Counted from the stretch's first letter, positions 16,797 to 26,336 are shown. The stretch: 64,000 nucleotides of DNA from an uncultured bacterium (GCA_947428835.1 CANENE010000007.1:33865-97864), one strand, 5' to 3'. Notes: a model not told the origin generated them from the sequence alone. Program-made: numbers and translations.

Positions 16797-18581
16797 CTAA
16801 ATTTCAGATACTACTCTGTCTCTGCCGGCTTCTTTTGCTTTATAAAGGCATTTATCAGCTCTTTCAATAATTTCTTGCGGCTTCATATTAATATTACATG
16901 AGCTTACACCCACACTTATTGTAACTTTAACTTTCTGACCGTTTGCAAGAACAAAATCATATGCTCTTATTGCATCACATATTTTATTTGCAGTCGTTAC
17001 AGCATCAGGTTTTGAGGTATTGGTTAAAATTACAGCCATCTCTTCTCCGCCATAGCGACAAGCGATATCGGATGTTCTTGAATTTTTCTTTATTATATTT
17101 GCAACCTGCATCAATACACAATCACCCGATTGGTGGCCATAAGTATCATTAAATTTCTTGAAAAAGTCAATATCAATTAATATTAAAGAAAATACAGAAC
17201 CATAACGATTATAGTTATTTGTATTAATAATCATTTGCTCCTGGAAATATCTATGATTATATAACTGAGTAAGACCGTCTGTTACTGCAAGCTTATATGT
17301 TTGTTCGTAATCTTTTAATTTTAAAAGATACTTTTCGCAATATATAAAGACAAATGTTGCAACAACGGAAATATAAGGAATAACAAGGGTAAGCCATATG
17401 TTAAACCACAACATCATATATGTTGAAAATATATAATATATTCCAAGCACACAAAATAAAAATACAAAGCTTTTTAACACAGAGGTTGTTTTTAATACAA
17501 AATAGCCAATGATTAAAGACAGGATAATTGAAAATAGAAAATCAACTTTCATAGACACTTTTTTTATAAAGTTGTTGTCTAAGATGTTATTTAAAAATGT
17601 TGTATGAAGCTCGACTCCTGCCATATTCGAATCAGTCGGCACACTTTTAACATCAGACAAACTAGTCGCTGTTGTTCCTATATAGACAACTTTGTTTTTA
17701 AATTCTTTTCTTAAAAAGGCATTATCCCCCTCTTTTTGCGCTTTTAATACTTTCCAAAGAGGAATATGTTTATAAGTGCCGCTTTTGCCATACCAGTTCA
17801 TTATTGTTCTTTTTGTAGCATCAAGCGGAATTTTATGGTCTTTATCCAAAATTATATAGTTGTCTTTAAAAGTAACTCCATCTATATCAAGCATATCAAG
17901 GGCAACCTTTAAAGAAAGATTCGGGTAATAGTCGCCTTTATATTTAAAGACAGGAATAGCATTTCTTATGATGCCGTCATTGTCCCTTGCAACATTTATC
18001 ATCCCGATATTTTCAGAAGCTTTGGATAATTCTTTCATCACACATCTTGCATTTATATATGTAATATATTCGCTGTCAAACAAAATACCGTCATTCACTT
18101 TGAGCTTCAATTTACTGTCCAATACAGGCGATCTTCTGATATCATCAGAATAATTGTCAAAATTCATAGAAAGATATACGTTTCTATTGTTTCTTACGGC
18201 ATTTACGAATTCTTTGTCGCCTATGGTATCTCTTAAATCGGGTTTTAAAAACAACATATCAAAAATCAGATACTTCGGCTGCGCAAGCTCCAAACCATTT
18301 ACAACAGATGCCCAAACGCTTCTTGGAATAGGCCAGGAACCGTATTTATCCATAATATATTCATAGCTTGCATCGTCAACCGAAATTATAACAAGGCTTT
18401 TGTTTGCCTTTTTGTGCTTAACTATTGCACTTTGTCTTAAATCAAAAGAACTTTGTTCAACTTTATTAATAAATTCTCTAAAAGCGCTATAGTGCCCAAG
18501 CCAAGCCAAGAAACCAAAAATCACAAATACAATTAATGAATAAAGAGCGTATACAACGTACTTTTTATGTTCTTCTTTCAT
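16797..18581 (-). CDS. CHASE2-sensor diguanylate cyclase
   Basis: A 594-residue membrane signalling enzyme predicted to make cyclic di-GMP from two GTP. One N-terminal helix (about 8-30) leads to an extracytoplasmic CHASE2 domain (about 40-335; VIISVDDASYEYI, PIPRSVWA, YLIFDMLFL, VYIGTTATS). Two or three membrane helices (345-425), a short coiled linker and a GGDEF domain (435-594) follow. The active-site loop reads GGEEM. RTSD stands exactly five residues before it and matches the RxxD inhibitory I-site. The signature DIDFFKKFNDTYGH is intact, so it should be active and feedback-inhibited. AAGGAG precedes the ATG. A small ORF ends five bases upstream, on the same strand. Confidence 0.92.
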   Translation of the reverse strand: MKEEHKKYVVYALYSLIVFVIFGFLAWLGHYSAFREFINKVEQSSFDLRQSAIVKHKKANKSLVIISVDDASYEYIMDKYGSWPIPRSVWASVVNGLELAQPKYLIFDMLFLKPDLRDTIGDKEFVNAVRNNRNVYLSMNFDNYSDDIRRSPVLDSKLKLKVNDGILFDSEYITYINARCVMKELSKASENIGMINVARDNDGIIRNAIPVFKYKGDYYPNLSLKVALDMLDIDGVTFKDNYIILDKDHKIPLDATKRTIMNWYGKSGTYKHIPLWKVLKAQKEGDNAFLRKEFKNKVVYIGTTATSLSDVKSVPTDSNMAGVELHTTFLNNILDNNFIKKVSMKVDFLFSIILSLIIGYFVLKTTSVLKSFVFLFCVLGIYYIFSTYMMLWFNIWLTLVIPYISVVATFVFIYCEKYLLKLKDYEQTYKLAVTDGLTQLYNHRYFQEQMIINTNNYNRYGSVFSLILIDIDFFKKFNDTYGHQSGDCVLMQVANIIKKNSRTSDIACRYGGEEMAVILTNTSKPDAVTTANKICDAIRAYDFVLANGQKVKVTISVGVSSCNINMKPQEIIERADKCLYKAKEAGRDRVVSEI

Positions 18582-18586
18582 TGTTT

Positions 18587-18787
18587 TTACTCCTTGTTCT
18601 TTTTCATTTCAAGAAGAGATGAAAAATTTATTTCATCTATAATTTGATATATCGGGTTTGTGTTTTTAAAATCAATGGGAATATTATTTTTAACAAGTAA
18701 GGAAATTAAATCATTTTCTTGATTTTCAACACTTGAAAAACCGGACAGATATTTAAGCAAATATTGTTCATTTTTGTTCTGTATCAT
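18587..18787 (-). CDS. Small hypothetical protein upstream of the diguanylate cyclase
   Basis: A 66-residue ORF ending five bases before the cyclase start, so the two would be co-transcribed and perhaps co-translated. The product is hydrophilic with no signal peptide or membrane helix (NNIPIDFKNTNPIYQIIDEI). I recognise no family. The ATG is preceded by TTGACAT and not by a ribosome-binding site, so the start or the gene itself is uncertain; the DNA around the ATG could instead be promoter. The Ile/Asn-rich composition matches neighbouring coding sequence. Confidence 0.45.
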   Translation of the reverse strand: MIQNKNEQYLLKYLSGFSSVENQENDLISLLVKNNIPIDFKNTNPIYQIIDEINFSSLLEMKKNKE

Positions 18788-18882
18788 ATGTCAATTTTCT
18801 AACATATTAAGTTTTATTAAATCAATCTTTAGAACAATTTTTGCTTTTATTTTTATCCTATAAAAAGAGGATTTTAGCGGTA

Positions 18883-20145
18883 TTAGTTGGAAATTACAAC
18901 AGTAAAATCCTTGCCGTTTCTATTCATTGCTATAGGATCATATACTGTATGTCTTGATTTAAGACCATCTATATCTTTTTTCAAATCTGAAATAATTTCA
19001 CCTGATATATCAATATTATGAATTGCAATTACGTCTTTTTTAAGGCCTGATGCAGCTTCCATTTTAACTGTCAAACCTTTTTGCTCCAATTCTTCTTTAA
19101 GAACCTGCGCATCTTGTGCTTTTGCAGCATCATACATAATTCCTGCAGTCAATGTAGAATATTCAATATTGGCTTTATTTCTATATACCATGTTATTTAT
19201 AAGCTCTTGCGTTTTTTCAGGATCTAATATCCAATAGCTGGTGGCGGTTTTAGTAGAAGGAGCACCCGGCAGAGTTGCAATTTGTATTGTTGAAGAATCA
19301 ATATTTTTTGCAACACCTGCTAGTTTAGCAAGCTCATAGCCAGACATATCCGTTTGAATATATTGAGGAATTATTTTTAAAAGTTCGGGTATTTTTGTAA
19401 TTACACTTGGATCTTTAAGTCTTGCCAAAAGCGCATTAAAAAACCATTGCTGACGACGGATACGGCCGATATCGCCATATGAATCATGACGAAATCTCAG
19501 ATAACCTTCGGTTTGTTTACCTGACAATACATGGTTTCCTTCTTGAAGATTGATATGGAGACCTGCCGTAAAGTCATTGTATTTCATGGGTTTTTCAATA
19601 TATATAGGAAGACCGCCTAAGGTGTCAATCATCTGTATAACACCTTGATTTGAAATGGCAATATAATTATTAATCTTAACCCCAAAAGAATCTTCCACAG
19701 TTTTTACTGCAAGCTTGGCACCGCCAAATGCAAAAGCGTGATTTATTTTATCGGGTTTATCTTTGCCTTGAATATAAACTTTTGAATCTCTTGGAATGGA
19801 AATTACATTAACATCTTTTCCCATAGGTGCAATGCTAATTAAAAGCATTGTATCGGTTCTATTACCTTTAAAGGGGTTTTTAGTGTTTGTTGCAACATCA
19901 ACTCCCATAAGAAGAATATTTTGCCTTCTTGGTGAAAAATTGAATGTTAAATCCATACTTTTATTATCATCATTTAAGCCAAAGTTCAGCTTGAAATTTA
20001 AATACAAACACACACCCACAACTATAATTGCAAGCAAAAGCAATGCTTTTGGAAAATTGTTGTTTCTGCGGTTTTTTCTTCTATATTGCGGTCTTATAGG
20101 TGCTCTGTATGCTCTATTTTTTATATCCGTCGTGCTATTATTCAT
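18883..20145 (-). CDS. LytR-CpsA-Psr (LCP) family cell-wall ligase
   Basis: LCP enzymes move polyprenyl-pyrophosphate-linked glycans onto peptidoglycan or other acceptors. This 420-residue protein has a basic cytoplasmic N-terminus, one membrane helix (about 32-50) and an LCP domain (about 70-300) outside. The pyrophosphate-binding residues are present: NILLMGVD, GNRTDTM, SIPRDSKVYI, KINHAFAFGG and RFRHDSYGDIGRIRRQQ. A C-terminal LytR_C-like domain (about 335-420) follows. The WecA/TagO-type enzyme at 48736 makes the kind of lipid-linked precursor this enzyme would use. It is divergent from the TPR gene at 20284. Confidence 0.92.
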   Translation of the reverse strand: MNNSTTDIKNRAYRAPIRPQYRRKNRRNNNFPKALLLLAIIVVGVCLYLNFKLNFGLNDDNKSMDLTFNFSPRRQNILLMGVDVATNTKNPFKGNRTDTMLLISIAPMGKDVNVISIPRDSKVYIQGKDKPDKINHAFAFGGAKLAVKTVEDSFGVKINNYIAISNQGVIQMIDTLGGLPIYIEKPMKYNDFTAGLHINLQEGNHVLSGKQTEGYLRFRHDSYGDIGRIRRQQWFFNALLARLKDPSVITKIPELLKIIPQYIQTDMSGYELAKLAGVAKNIDSSTIQIATLPGAPSTKTATSYWILDPEKTQELINNMVYRNKANIEYSTLTAGIMYDAAKAQDAQVLKEELEQKGLTVKMEAASGLKKDVIAIHNIDISGEIISDLKKDIDGLKSRHTVYDPIAMNRNGKDFTVVISN

Positions 20146-20283
20146 ATGTATACCATTTTAGCTTTATACAAATCATTATACTACAAGCTAAAAAAGTGTA
20201 AAAGGTTAATTTTTATTTACTACACAAAACACTCTTTTTGATGTAATATTCTAATATAAGTATTAAAAAGATTGTTAAAAATT

Positions 20284-20853
20284 ATGAAAAAAAGTTTAGT
20301 CAAGTTTTTTATTTTATGTTTCTTGGTTTCTTCATCTGCTTTTTGCGAAGATTATAGCGAATTTGATGAAATAAAACAGCAGGCATTGGCACTTTATTCA
20401 ACAAAAAACTATAATGAAGCTTTTAGTCTTTTAGATAACCTTCCTGCAAATGAAAAAGACGAAGAAATATTTTTAGTTTTAGCAAATATTTCAGAAGAAA
20501 TTAAAAATTCAAATACGGCGATACAATTTTTAAACAAAGCACTTGATAAGGATTATACATACTATAAAGCCTATTATAATTTAGGCTGCATTTTTGCTTC
20601 TAAAAAATCCTATATGCTGGCATCTAACAACTTTGAATTAACAATCAAATATAATAAAGACTTTGCTCCCGCATACTACAACCTTGCAAATTGCCAAATA
20701 AAGCTTAAAAATTATGAAGAAGCAAAGAAAAATCTCATAAAAGCACTTGAATTGGAGCCTGATAACCAAAATGTGCTATACAATCTTGCATACTGTTATA
20801 AGATGCTAAACAAAACAAAGCAGGCAAAGAAAATTGCAGAAAGCATATCCTAG
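20284..20853 (+). CDS. Exported TPR-repeat protein
   Basis: A 189-residue protein with a signal peptide (MKKSLVKFFILCFLVSSSAF, cleavage near CEDY), followed by about four tetratricopeptide repeats, clearest in YYKAYYNLGCIFASKKSY, APAYYNLANCQIKLKNYEEA and NVLYNLAYCYKML. It probably serves as a periplasmic protein-binding scaffold. The ATG at 20284 starts a normal signal peptide; a TTG at 20272 is also in frame. The stop lies three bases before rlmN, so it heads that operon. Confidence 0.8.
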   Translation: MKKSLVKFFILCFLVSSSAFCEDYSEFDEIKQQALALYSTKNYNEAFSLLDNLPANEKDEEIFLVLANISEEIKNSNTAIQFLNKALDKDYTYYKAYYNLGCIFASKKSYMLASNNFELTIKYNKDFAPAYYNLANCQIKLKNYEEAKKNLIKALELEPDNQNVLYNLAYCYKMLNKTKQAKKIAESIS

Positions 20854-20856
20854 GTT

Positions 20857-21885
20857 ATGGAAAAAATTATTTTATCAAAATTATCCAAAGACGAGCTTGT
20901 TGACTATATTGTTTCAAACAACGAAAAGAAATACAGAGCCGAGCAGATTTTTTCCTGGATTTGGGCAAAAAATGCCAAATCATTTGACGATATGACAGAT
21001 GTCAAAAAGGAATTTAGAGCATTTTTAAATGAAAATTGTTTAATCACAGATTGCAAAATCAAACAAAGACAAATTTCAAATGACGGAACAATCAAATATT
21101 TGATAGAATTCAAAGATGGCTGTGTAGCAGAAACCGTCTTAATGAGGTTTGATAATCGCGCTAATCTTTCGATGTGTGTTTCAAGCCAGGTTGGCTGCAA
21201 AATGGGTTGCATCTTTTGCGCTACAGGTAAAAACGGCTTTAAAAGAAACCTGCTTCCTTATGAAATAGTTTCTCAGATTTTATTGTGCCAAATGGATACA
21301 GATTTAAAAATCACAAATGTTGTCTTTATGGGACAGGGTGAACCTTTGGATAACTTTGAAAATGTCACAAGGGCAATAGAGCTTATAAATAAAAACCTTC
21401 AAATTTCAATAAGGAGAATGACACTATCAACTTCAGGCATTGTACCAAAAATCTATGAACTTGCTAAAAATAACCTTGTACCAACTCTTGCAATATCCCT
21501 ACATGCTCCAAATCATCAGATAAGAAAAGAAATCATGCCGGTTGAAAAAAGATATGATATAAATTCCCTTCAAAGGGCTCTGATTGATTTTTCAAACCAA
21601 ACAAAAGACAGAGTCACAATAGAATATATTTTAATTGGCGGCTTAAATGATACTGATAAATGCGCAGGCGAGCTCATTGAATTTTTAAAAGATATCAAAT
21701 GCAATATTAATTTAATTCCTTATAATGAAGTTGAAGGCTTAAGCGATTTCAAAAAACCCGATAAAAAAAGCTCTATGAGATTTAAATATCTGCTTGAAAA
21801 ATCAGGTAAAAAAGTCACAATAAGACTGGAAAGAGGCGCTGACATTGATGCTGCCTGCGGCCAACTTGCAGGTAAAGTAAAATGA
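20857..21885 (+). CDS. rlmN: Dual-specificity 23S rRNA/tRNA adenine-C2 methyltransferase RlmN
   Basis: A radical SAM enzyme that methylates C2 of A2503 in 23S rRNA and A37 in a subset of tRNAs, using a methyl-Cys intermediate. In 342 residues the cluster motif is CKMGCIFC (C114, C118, C121), the general base region AETVLM holds E92, and the methyl-accepting Cys lies in DAACGQLAGK (about C334). GQGEPLDN and the N-terminal HhH-like region (YRAEQIFSWI) are typical. The ATG follows the TPR stop by three bases and its stop overlaps the next start, giving a tightly coupled operon. Confidence 0.96.
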   Translation: MEKIILSKLSKDELVDYIVSNNEKKYRAEQIFSWIWAKNAKSFDDMTDVKKEFRAFLNENCLITDCKIKQRQISNDGTIKYLIEFKDGCVAETVLMRFDNRANLSMCVSSQVGCKMGCIFCATGKNGFKRNLLPYEIVSQILLCQMDTDLKITNVVFMGQGEPLDNFENVTRAIELINKNLQISIRRMTLSTSGIVPKIYELAKNNLVPTLAISLHAPNHQIRKEIMPVEKRYDINSLQRALIDFSNQTKDRVTIEYILIGGLNDTDKCAGELIEFLKDIKCNINLIPYNEVEGLSDFKKPDKKSSMRFKYLLEKSGKKVTIRLERGADIDAACGQLAGKVK

Positions 21886-22529
21886 GCGAAAAAATATATA
21901 AAGCTGCTATTTTTGATATGGATGGAACAATCCTATATACCCTTTTAGATTTGGCCGATAGTACAAATTACGCTCTTAATAAATTAAATCTAAAACAAAG
22001 AACCCTTGAAGAAATAAGAAATTTCGTCGGAAATGGCATTTATAAGCTAATTGAAAGAGCGGTTGGAGACCATCAAGAAAAAATTGAAGAGTGCTTTGAA
22101 ATTTTTAAAGCACACTATAAAAGCAATTCAACAAATAAAACAACTCCTTACAAAAATTCCCTTGAAACCCTTTTATATTTAAAAGAAAAAGGTGTCAAAC
22201 TTGCGGTTTTATCAAATAAAATCGATAGCGAAGTAAAGAAACTATCTGACATTTATTTTAAAGGTATCTTTGATATATCCATTGGAGAAAGCGAAAATTT
22301 TCCTAAAAAACCAAACCCAGCTTCAACGAATTATATAATTGAACAATTTGGCTTAAGGAAAAATGAAGTTCTGTTTATCGGCGATAGCGAAGTTGATATT
22401 CAAACTGCAAATTACGCCAAAATCGATTGCATAAGCGCAAGCTGGGGCTATAAGACAAAAGATTTCTTAATCAAAAACAACGCTAAGGTAATCATAGATA
22501 ATTTTGAACAGCTGAAAAATTATTTTTAA
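21882..22529 (+). CDS. HAD-superfamily phosphatase (phosphoglycolate phosphatase-like)
   Basis: A 215-residue HAD hydrolase with motif I DMDGT (D12 nucleophile, D14), a four-helix cap (about 20-85), motif II in AVLSNK, the motif III Lys region KKPNP, and motif IV GDSEVDIQTA. This layout matches Gph/PGPase-type enzymes that clear 2-phosphoglycolate, but substrate range in the family is wide. The ATGA overlap with rlmN shows translational coupling. Confidence 0.88.
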   Translation: MSEKIYKAAIFDMDGTILYTLLDLADSTNYALNKLNLKQRTLEEIRNFVGNGIYKLIERAVGDHQEKIEECFEIFKAHYKSNSTNKTTPYKNSLETLLYLKEKGVKLAVLSNKIDSEVKKLSDIYFKGIFDISIGESENFPKKPNPASTNYIIEQFGLRKNEVLFIGDSEVDIQTANYAKIDCISASWGYKTKDFLIKNNAKVIIDNFEQLKNYF

Positions 22530-22586
22530 TAATATTATCTTTAAGCTAAAATTAAAATAAAGATAGCAAATAAGGAAAATAAAATT

Positions 22587-24302
22587 ATGAAAATGTCTAA
22601 ACTTTTTAATAAAACCTTAAGAGAATTTCCAAATGACGCTGATGCGATGTCTCATAAATTGCTTGTTAGAGCAGGTTTTATCAAAAAATTAGCCAACGGA
22701 ATATATACATATATGCCCCTTGCCCAAAGGGTTTTGAATAAAATTTCAAATATTGTACGAGACGAAATGAACTTATCAGGCGCGCAGGAACTTTTGATGC
22801 CTTTTGTGCAACCTGCCGAAGTTTGGAAAAAATCCGGAAGATGGAATGTGTATGGAAAAGAACTTCTAAGATGTAACGACAGACACGATAATGAAATGTG
22901 TCTTGCTCCAACCCATGAAGAAGTTATTACAAGCACAGTTGCCGATACCATAACTTCTTATAAAGATTTACCCATTAACGTTTATCAAATCCAAACAAAA
23001 TTTAGAGATGAAATCCGCCCCCGCTTCGGCTTGCTTAGAGGAAGAGAATTTATTATGAAAGATGCCTACTCTTTTCACACAAGCCAAGCTGATTTAGAGC
23101 GCGAATATGAAGTTATGGCACAAACCTACACCAATATCTTTAAAAGATGCGGACTTGATACAAAAGCTGTTCAATCAGATAGCGGCGCTATAGGCGGCAA
23201 TGTTTCCCATGAGTATATGGTTTTAACAGATACAATGGTTGGAGAAAACGATGTTTTTTATTGTCAAAGCTGCGATTATAGTGCAAACTCTAACCACGCA
23301 ATATCATTTTTGAATGTTGAAAATGTAGATGGCGGCTTTGAAAAAGAAGAAATAGTCGATACTCCAAATACAAAAACAATTGATGACCTTGCAAAATTTT
23401 TAAACGTTAAACCTAATTGTATTTTAAAGGCAGTCGCTTATATTGCGGATTCTAAGCCTGTTGTTGCAATGATTAGGGGCGATAAAGAAATCGAAGAAAC
23501 AAAATTAATGAATGCCGTTGGCGCTCTTGAAATAAGACCTATGGAAGATAGCGAAATCGTTGAATATTTAAATTCTTCTGCAGGATTTATTTCATATAGA
23601 AACGTTGATAAATCAAAAGTAAAAGTATTGTTTGATAAATCCGCCAAAGGAATGAAAAATTTTGTTTTAGGCGCAGATATTAAAGATAAACACATAGTGG
23701 GTGCTAATCTTGAAGACAATATTGAATTTGTTGATATTTCACTTGTAAAAGAAGGGGAACTTTGCCCGATATGCAAAAAACCTCTTAAAGTTACAAGAGG
23801 GATAGAAGTTGGAAATATTTTCCAGCTTGGAACAAAATATTCTAAGGCAATGAATGCCTGCTATACAGATGAAAACGGTGAATTAAAACCCTATATTATG
23901 GGCTGCTATGGTATTGGAGTATCCCGCACAATGGCTGCTGCGATTGAAAAATACCATGATGATTTTGGTATAATTTGGCCTGTTGCGATTGCTCCATATC
24001 ATGTTGATGTTGTTCCTGTTGATATCAACGATAAAGACCAAATGGAAACCGCTCAAAAAATTTACGATGCCTTAAATAGCCTTAAAATAGAAGCTGTTTT
24101 AGACGATAGAGACTATAGAGCAGGTGTCAAATTCAAAGATGCCGATTTAATAGGTTTTCCAATCAGAATTACAGTCGGAAAAAGTATATCAGAAGGTCTT
24201 GTTGAATTTAAATTAAGAAAAGATAACAAAGACAAAATGGTTAAAATCACACCAACGGATGCAATTGAAAAATGCAAACAAATGGTTTTGAATCAAATTT
24301 AG
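22587..24302 (+). CDS. proS: Prolyl-tRNA synthetase, bacterial type with editing domain
   Basis: A class II synthetase charging tRNA-Pro, with 571 residues, the length of the E. coli-type enzyme. Motif 2 is KFRDEIRPRFGLLRGREFIMKD and motif 3 is GCYGIGVSRTMAAAIE. A YbaK-like editing insert of about 150 residues lies between them (about 235-385). The anticodon-binding domain occupies the C-terminus (IAPYHVDVVPVD). The last 31 bases overlap the start of the GatD-like gene. proS probably heads the run proS, gatD-like, coaX, dut, helicase. Confidence 0.96.
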   Translation: MKMSKLFNKTLREFPNDADAMSHKLLVRAGFIKKLANGIYTYMPLAQRVLNKISNIVRDEMNLSGAQELLMPFVQPAEVWKKSGRWNVYGKELLRCNDRHDNEMCLAPTHEEVITSTVADTITSYKDLPINVYQIQTKFRDEIRPRFGLLRGREFIMKDAYSFHTSQADLEREYEVMAQTYTNIFKRCGLDTKAVQSDSGAIGGNVSHEYMVLTDTMVGENDVFYCQSCDYSANSNHAISFLNVENVDGGFEKEEIVDTPNTKTIDDLAKFLNVKPNCILKAVAYIADSKPVVAMIRGDKEIEETKLMNAVGALEIRPMEDSEIVEYLNSSAGFISYRNVDKSKVKVLFDKSAKGMKNFVLGADIKDKHIVGANLEDNIEFVDISLVKEGELCPICKKPLKVTRGIEVGNIFQLGTKYSKAMNACYTDENGELKPYIMGCYGIGVSRTMAAAIEKYHDDFGIIWPVAIAPYHVDVVPVDINDKDQMETAQKIYDALNSLKIEAVLDDRDYRAGVKFKDADLIGFPIRITVGKSISEGLVEFKLRKDNKDKMVKITPTDAIEKCKQMVLNQI

Positions 24303-25030
24303 ATTTAGATTTAAAAGTCGGATGGCTTTGTCCTGATATTCTTCAGGCTTTTTGTGATGAAGTCAATGTTGAAGCATTTAAATTCAGAGCGCAGGCAAGA
24401 GATATAAAGATAGAAATCATTCCTTTTGATATCTCTAAAAAAGTCAAAGAATGCGACTTTTATTATATCGGAGGCTCAAAACCTTCAATGTTTCCATATG
24501 CTATCAAGTACCTGAAAGAAAATTCAAAAATCATTAGTGAAATGGCAGATAATAACATTCCTATGCTTGCAGTAAATTTGGGGTTTCAACTACTTTCAAC
24601 TTCTTATCAGCACATAAATAAACCTGAAATGAAAGGGCTTGGGATAATAAATGCTTATTTTGACTATATTGAAGACTACGAAAACGCAATCACAGGAAAC
24701 ATCATAGGTGCTTGTAATTTTTTGGCAAATCAAAATATTGTCGGTTACAAAAACCAAAATGCTCTATGCACCTTAAAAGACAAAACAGCCCCTTTTATGA
24801 AAGTTACAAAAGGAACAGGAAATAACAAACAAGACCCCTTTGAAGGAGCAAGGTATAATAATGTAATTGCAACATCAATTACAAGCCCGATATTGCCGCA
24901 AAATCCGCACTTTTGCGATTATTTAATAGGTCTTTCTTTAAGATGCAAATACGGAGCAAAAATTTACCTTTCCAATCTTACAGATGATATTGAATGGTAT
25001 AGCCACAACTACTTAGCTGAAATGAAATAG
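24272..25030 (+). CDS. GatD-like class I glutamine amidotransferase homologue lacking catalytic residues
   Basis: A 252-residue protein that follows GatD, the glutaminase half of the MurT-GatD lipid II amidase, along its length: CDFYYIGG, MKGLGIINAYFDY, TGNII, IVGYKNQ, GTGNN and SPILPQNPHFCDYL. The nucleophile elbow that normally reads CGGYQ is NLGFQ, with Asn102 where the Cys belongs. The YLHGP segment is SITSP, with Thr204 in place of the catalytic His. It therefore cannot act as a normal glutaminase and may be a binding or regulatory subunit. No murT is in the window. The only usable ATG overlaps proS by 31 bp; no clear Shine-Dalgarno is seen. Confidence 0.8.
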   Translation: MQTNGFESNLDLDLKVGWLCPDILQAFCDEVNVEAFKFRAQARDIKIEIIPFDISKKVKECDFYYIGGSKPSMFPYAIKYLKENSKIISEMADNNIPMLAVNLGFQLLSTSYQHINKPEMKGLGIINAYFDYIEDYENAITGNIIGACNFLANQNIVGYKNQNALCTLKDKTAPFMKVTKGTGNNKQDPFEGARYNNVIATSITSPILPQNPHFCDYLIGLSLRCKYGAKIYLSNLTDDIEWYSHNYLAEMK

Positions 25031-25070
25031 TTGTGCTTCAAAAATTTCATTTCTTTGATAAAATTAATAT

Positions 25071-25844
25071 ATGCTTTTAGTAATAGACATTGGAAATACA
25101 AACACATCTTTGGGGATTTTTGATAAGGATAATTTGATTAATACCTTCAATTTATCATCCGATGTCAAAAAAACGGTTGATGAATACGGAATTTCGCTTC
25201 TTGCAATTTTAAATCATAATAATATGACCGAAAAAATCCAAGGCGCAATTATATCTTCAGTTGTACCGCAGCTGTTGGAAATTTTTGATAACGCAATTAA
25301 AAAATATTTAAATATTAAGCCTGTTAATTTAACTTATAAATCCAAAATGCCAATTAAACTTGCTCTTGATAATAACAAAGAAATAGGAGCAGACAGGCTT
25401 GCAAATGCCGCAGCGGCAGTAAAAAAATATAAACTTCCATCTATAGTTATTGATTTTGGAACCGCAACGACATTTGATATTGTAGATGAAAACGCTAATT
25501 TCATAGGAGGAATCATTGCTCCGGGGCTTAAAATTCAAGCAAAGTCATTGTCGCAATTCACTTCCAAGCTTCCAAAATTAAAAATCGAAATGCCCAAAAA
25601 AGCAATAGGAAAAGATACAATTTCGGCGATGCTATCAGGGATTGTCTTGGGGCAAAAATGTATGATTAAAGGAATGGTTGAAAAATGCGAGCAAGAGCTC
25701 GGGCAAAAAGCAACAGTTATTGCAACAGGCGGGTTTTCAGATATTTTAATCAATGATACAGATAACACCATAAATTATATCGACAAAGATTTAACACTTT
25801 TTGGACTGAAAGAATTATATTACTTAAATCAAAAGAATAGCTAA
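25071..25844 (+). CDS. coaX: Type III pantothenate kinase
   Basis: Phosphorylates pantothenate, the first step of coenzyme A synthesis, in the cytoplasm. The 257-residue product of the ASKHA fold has the phosphate loop DIGNTNTSLG (5-14), EIGADRLANA, the catalytic-Asp region and DFGTATTFD, and GGIIAPGL. There is no ribosome-binding site before the ATG. A TAAAAT at 25059-25064 sits seven bases before it, so a leaderless transcript is possible. It follows the GatD-like gene by 40 bp and precedes dut by 17 bp. Confidence 0.94.
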   Translation: MLLVIDIGNTNTSLGIFDKDNLINTFNLSSDVKKTVDEYGISLLAILNHNNMTEKIQGAIISSVVPQLLEIFDNAIKKYLNIKPVNLTYKSKMPIKLALDNNKEIGADRLANAAAAVKKYKLPSIVIDFGTATTFDIVDENANFIGGIIAPGLKIQAKSLSQFTSKLPKLKIEMPKKAIGKDTISAMLSGIVLGQKCMIKGMVEKCEQELGQKATVIATGGFSDILINDTDNTINYIDKDLTLFGLKELYYLNQKNS

Positions 25845-25861
25845 ATAAAGGAAATAAAAGG

Positions 25862-26314
25862 ATGAACAAAGAAAATTTAACATTAAAAATTAAAAAACTT
25901 GAAAATTATGTTTCAATTCCAGAGTATCAAACACAAGGAGCTTCTGCAATGGATTTAGTTGCAGCAATAACAGATGATATTGTAATTCCATCGGGAGAAA
26001 TTCGAATAATTCCAACAGGAATTGCAATAGAACTTCCTCATAACACAGAAGCCCAGGTCCGCTCCCGTTCCGGAATGGCAGTCAAAAAAGGAATTGCGGT
26101 TGTAAATGGTATTGGAACAATAGACGAAGACTATAGAGGCGAAATTTGTGTCGGGCTCATTAACCACTCTAAAGTAGATTTTACTGTTTCAAGAGGCGAT
26201 AGAATTGCCCAAATGGCAATTATGGAAGTATTAAAACCATCTATAGTTGTATCTGATGAATTATCAGATACCCAAAGAGCAGCAGGCGGTTTTGGTTCAA
26301 CAGGCGTTAAATAA
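25862..26314 (+). CDS. dut: dUTP diphosphatase
   Basis: Hydrolyses dUTP to dUMP and pyrophosphate, keeping uracil out of DNA and supplying dTMP synthesis. The 150-residue trimeric-type enzyme carries all five motifs: ASAMDL, RSRSGMA, GTIDEDYRGEI, RIAQM and RAAGGFGSTG. It lies between coaX and the helicase on one strand with 17 and 22 bp gaps. Confidence 0.96.
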   Translation: MNKENLTLKIKKLENYVSIPEYQTQGASAMDLVAAITDDIVIPSGEIRIIPTGIAIELPHNTEAQVRSRSGMAVKKGIAVVNGIGTIDEDYRGEICVGLINHSKVDFTVSRGDRIAQMAIMEVLKPSIVVSDELSDTQRAAGGFGSTGVK

Positions 26315-26336
26315 AAAAATAAATTAGGAATTTAAA

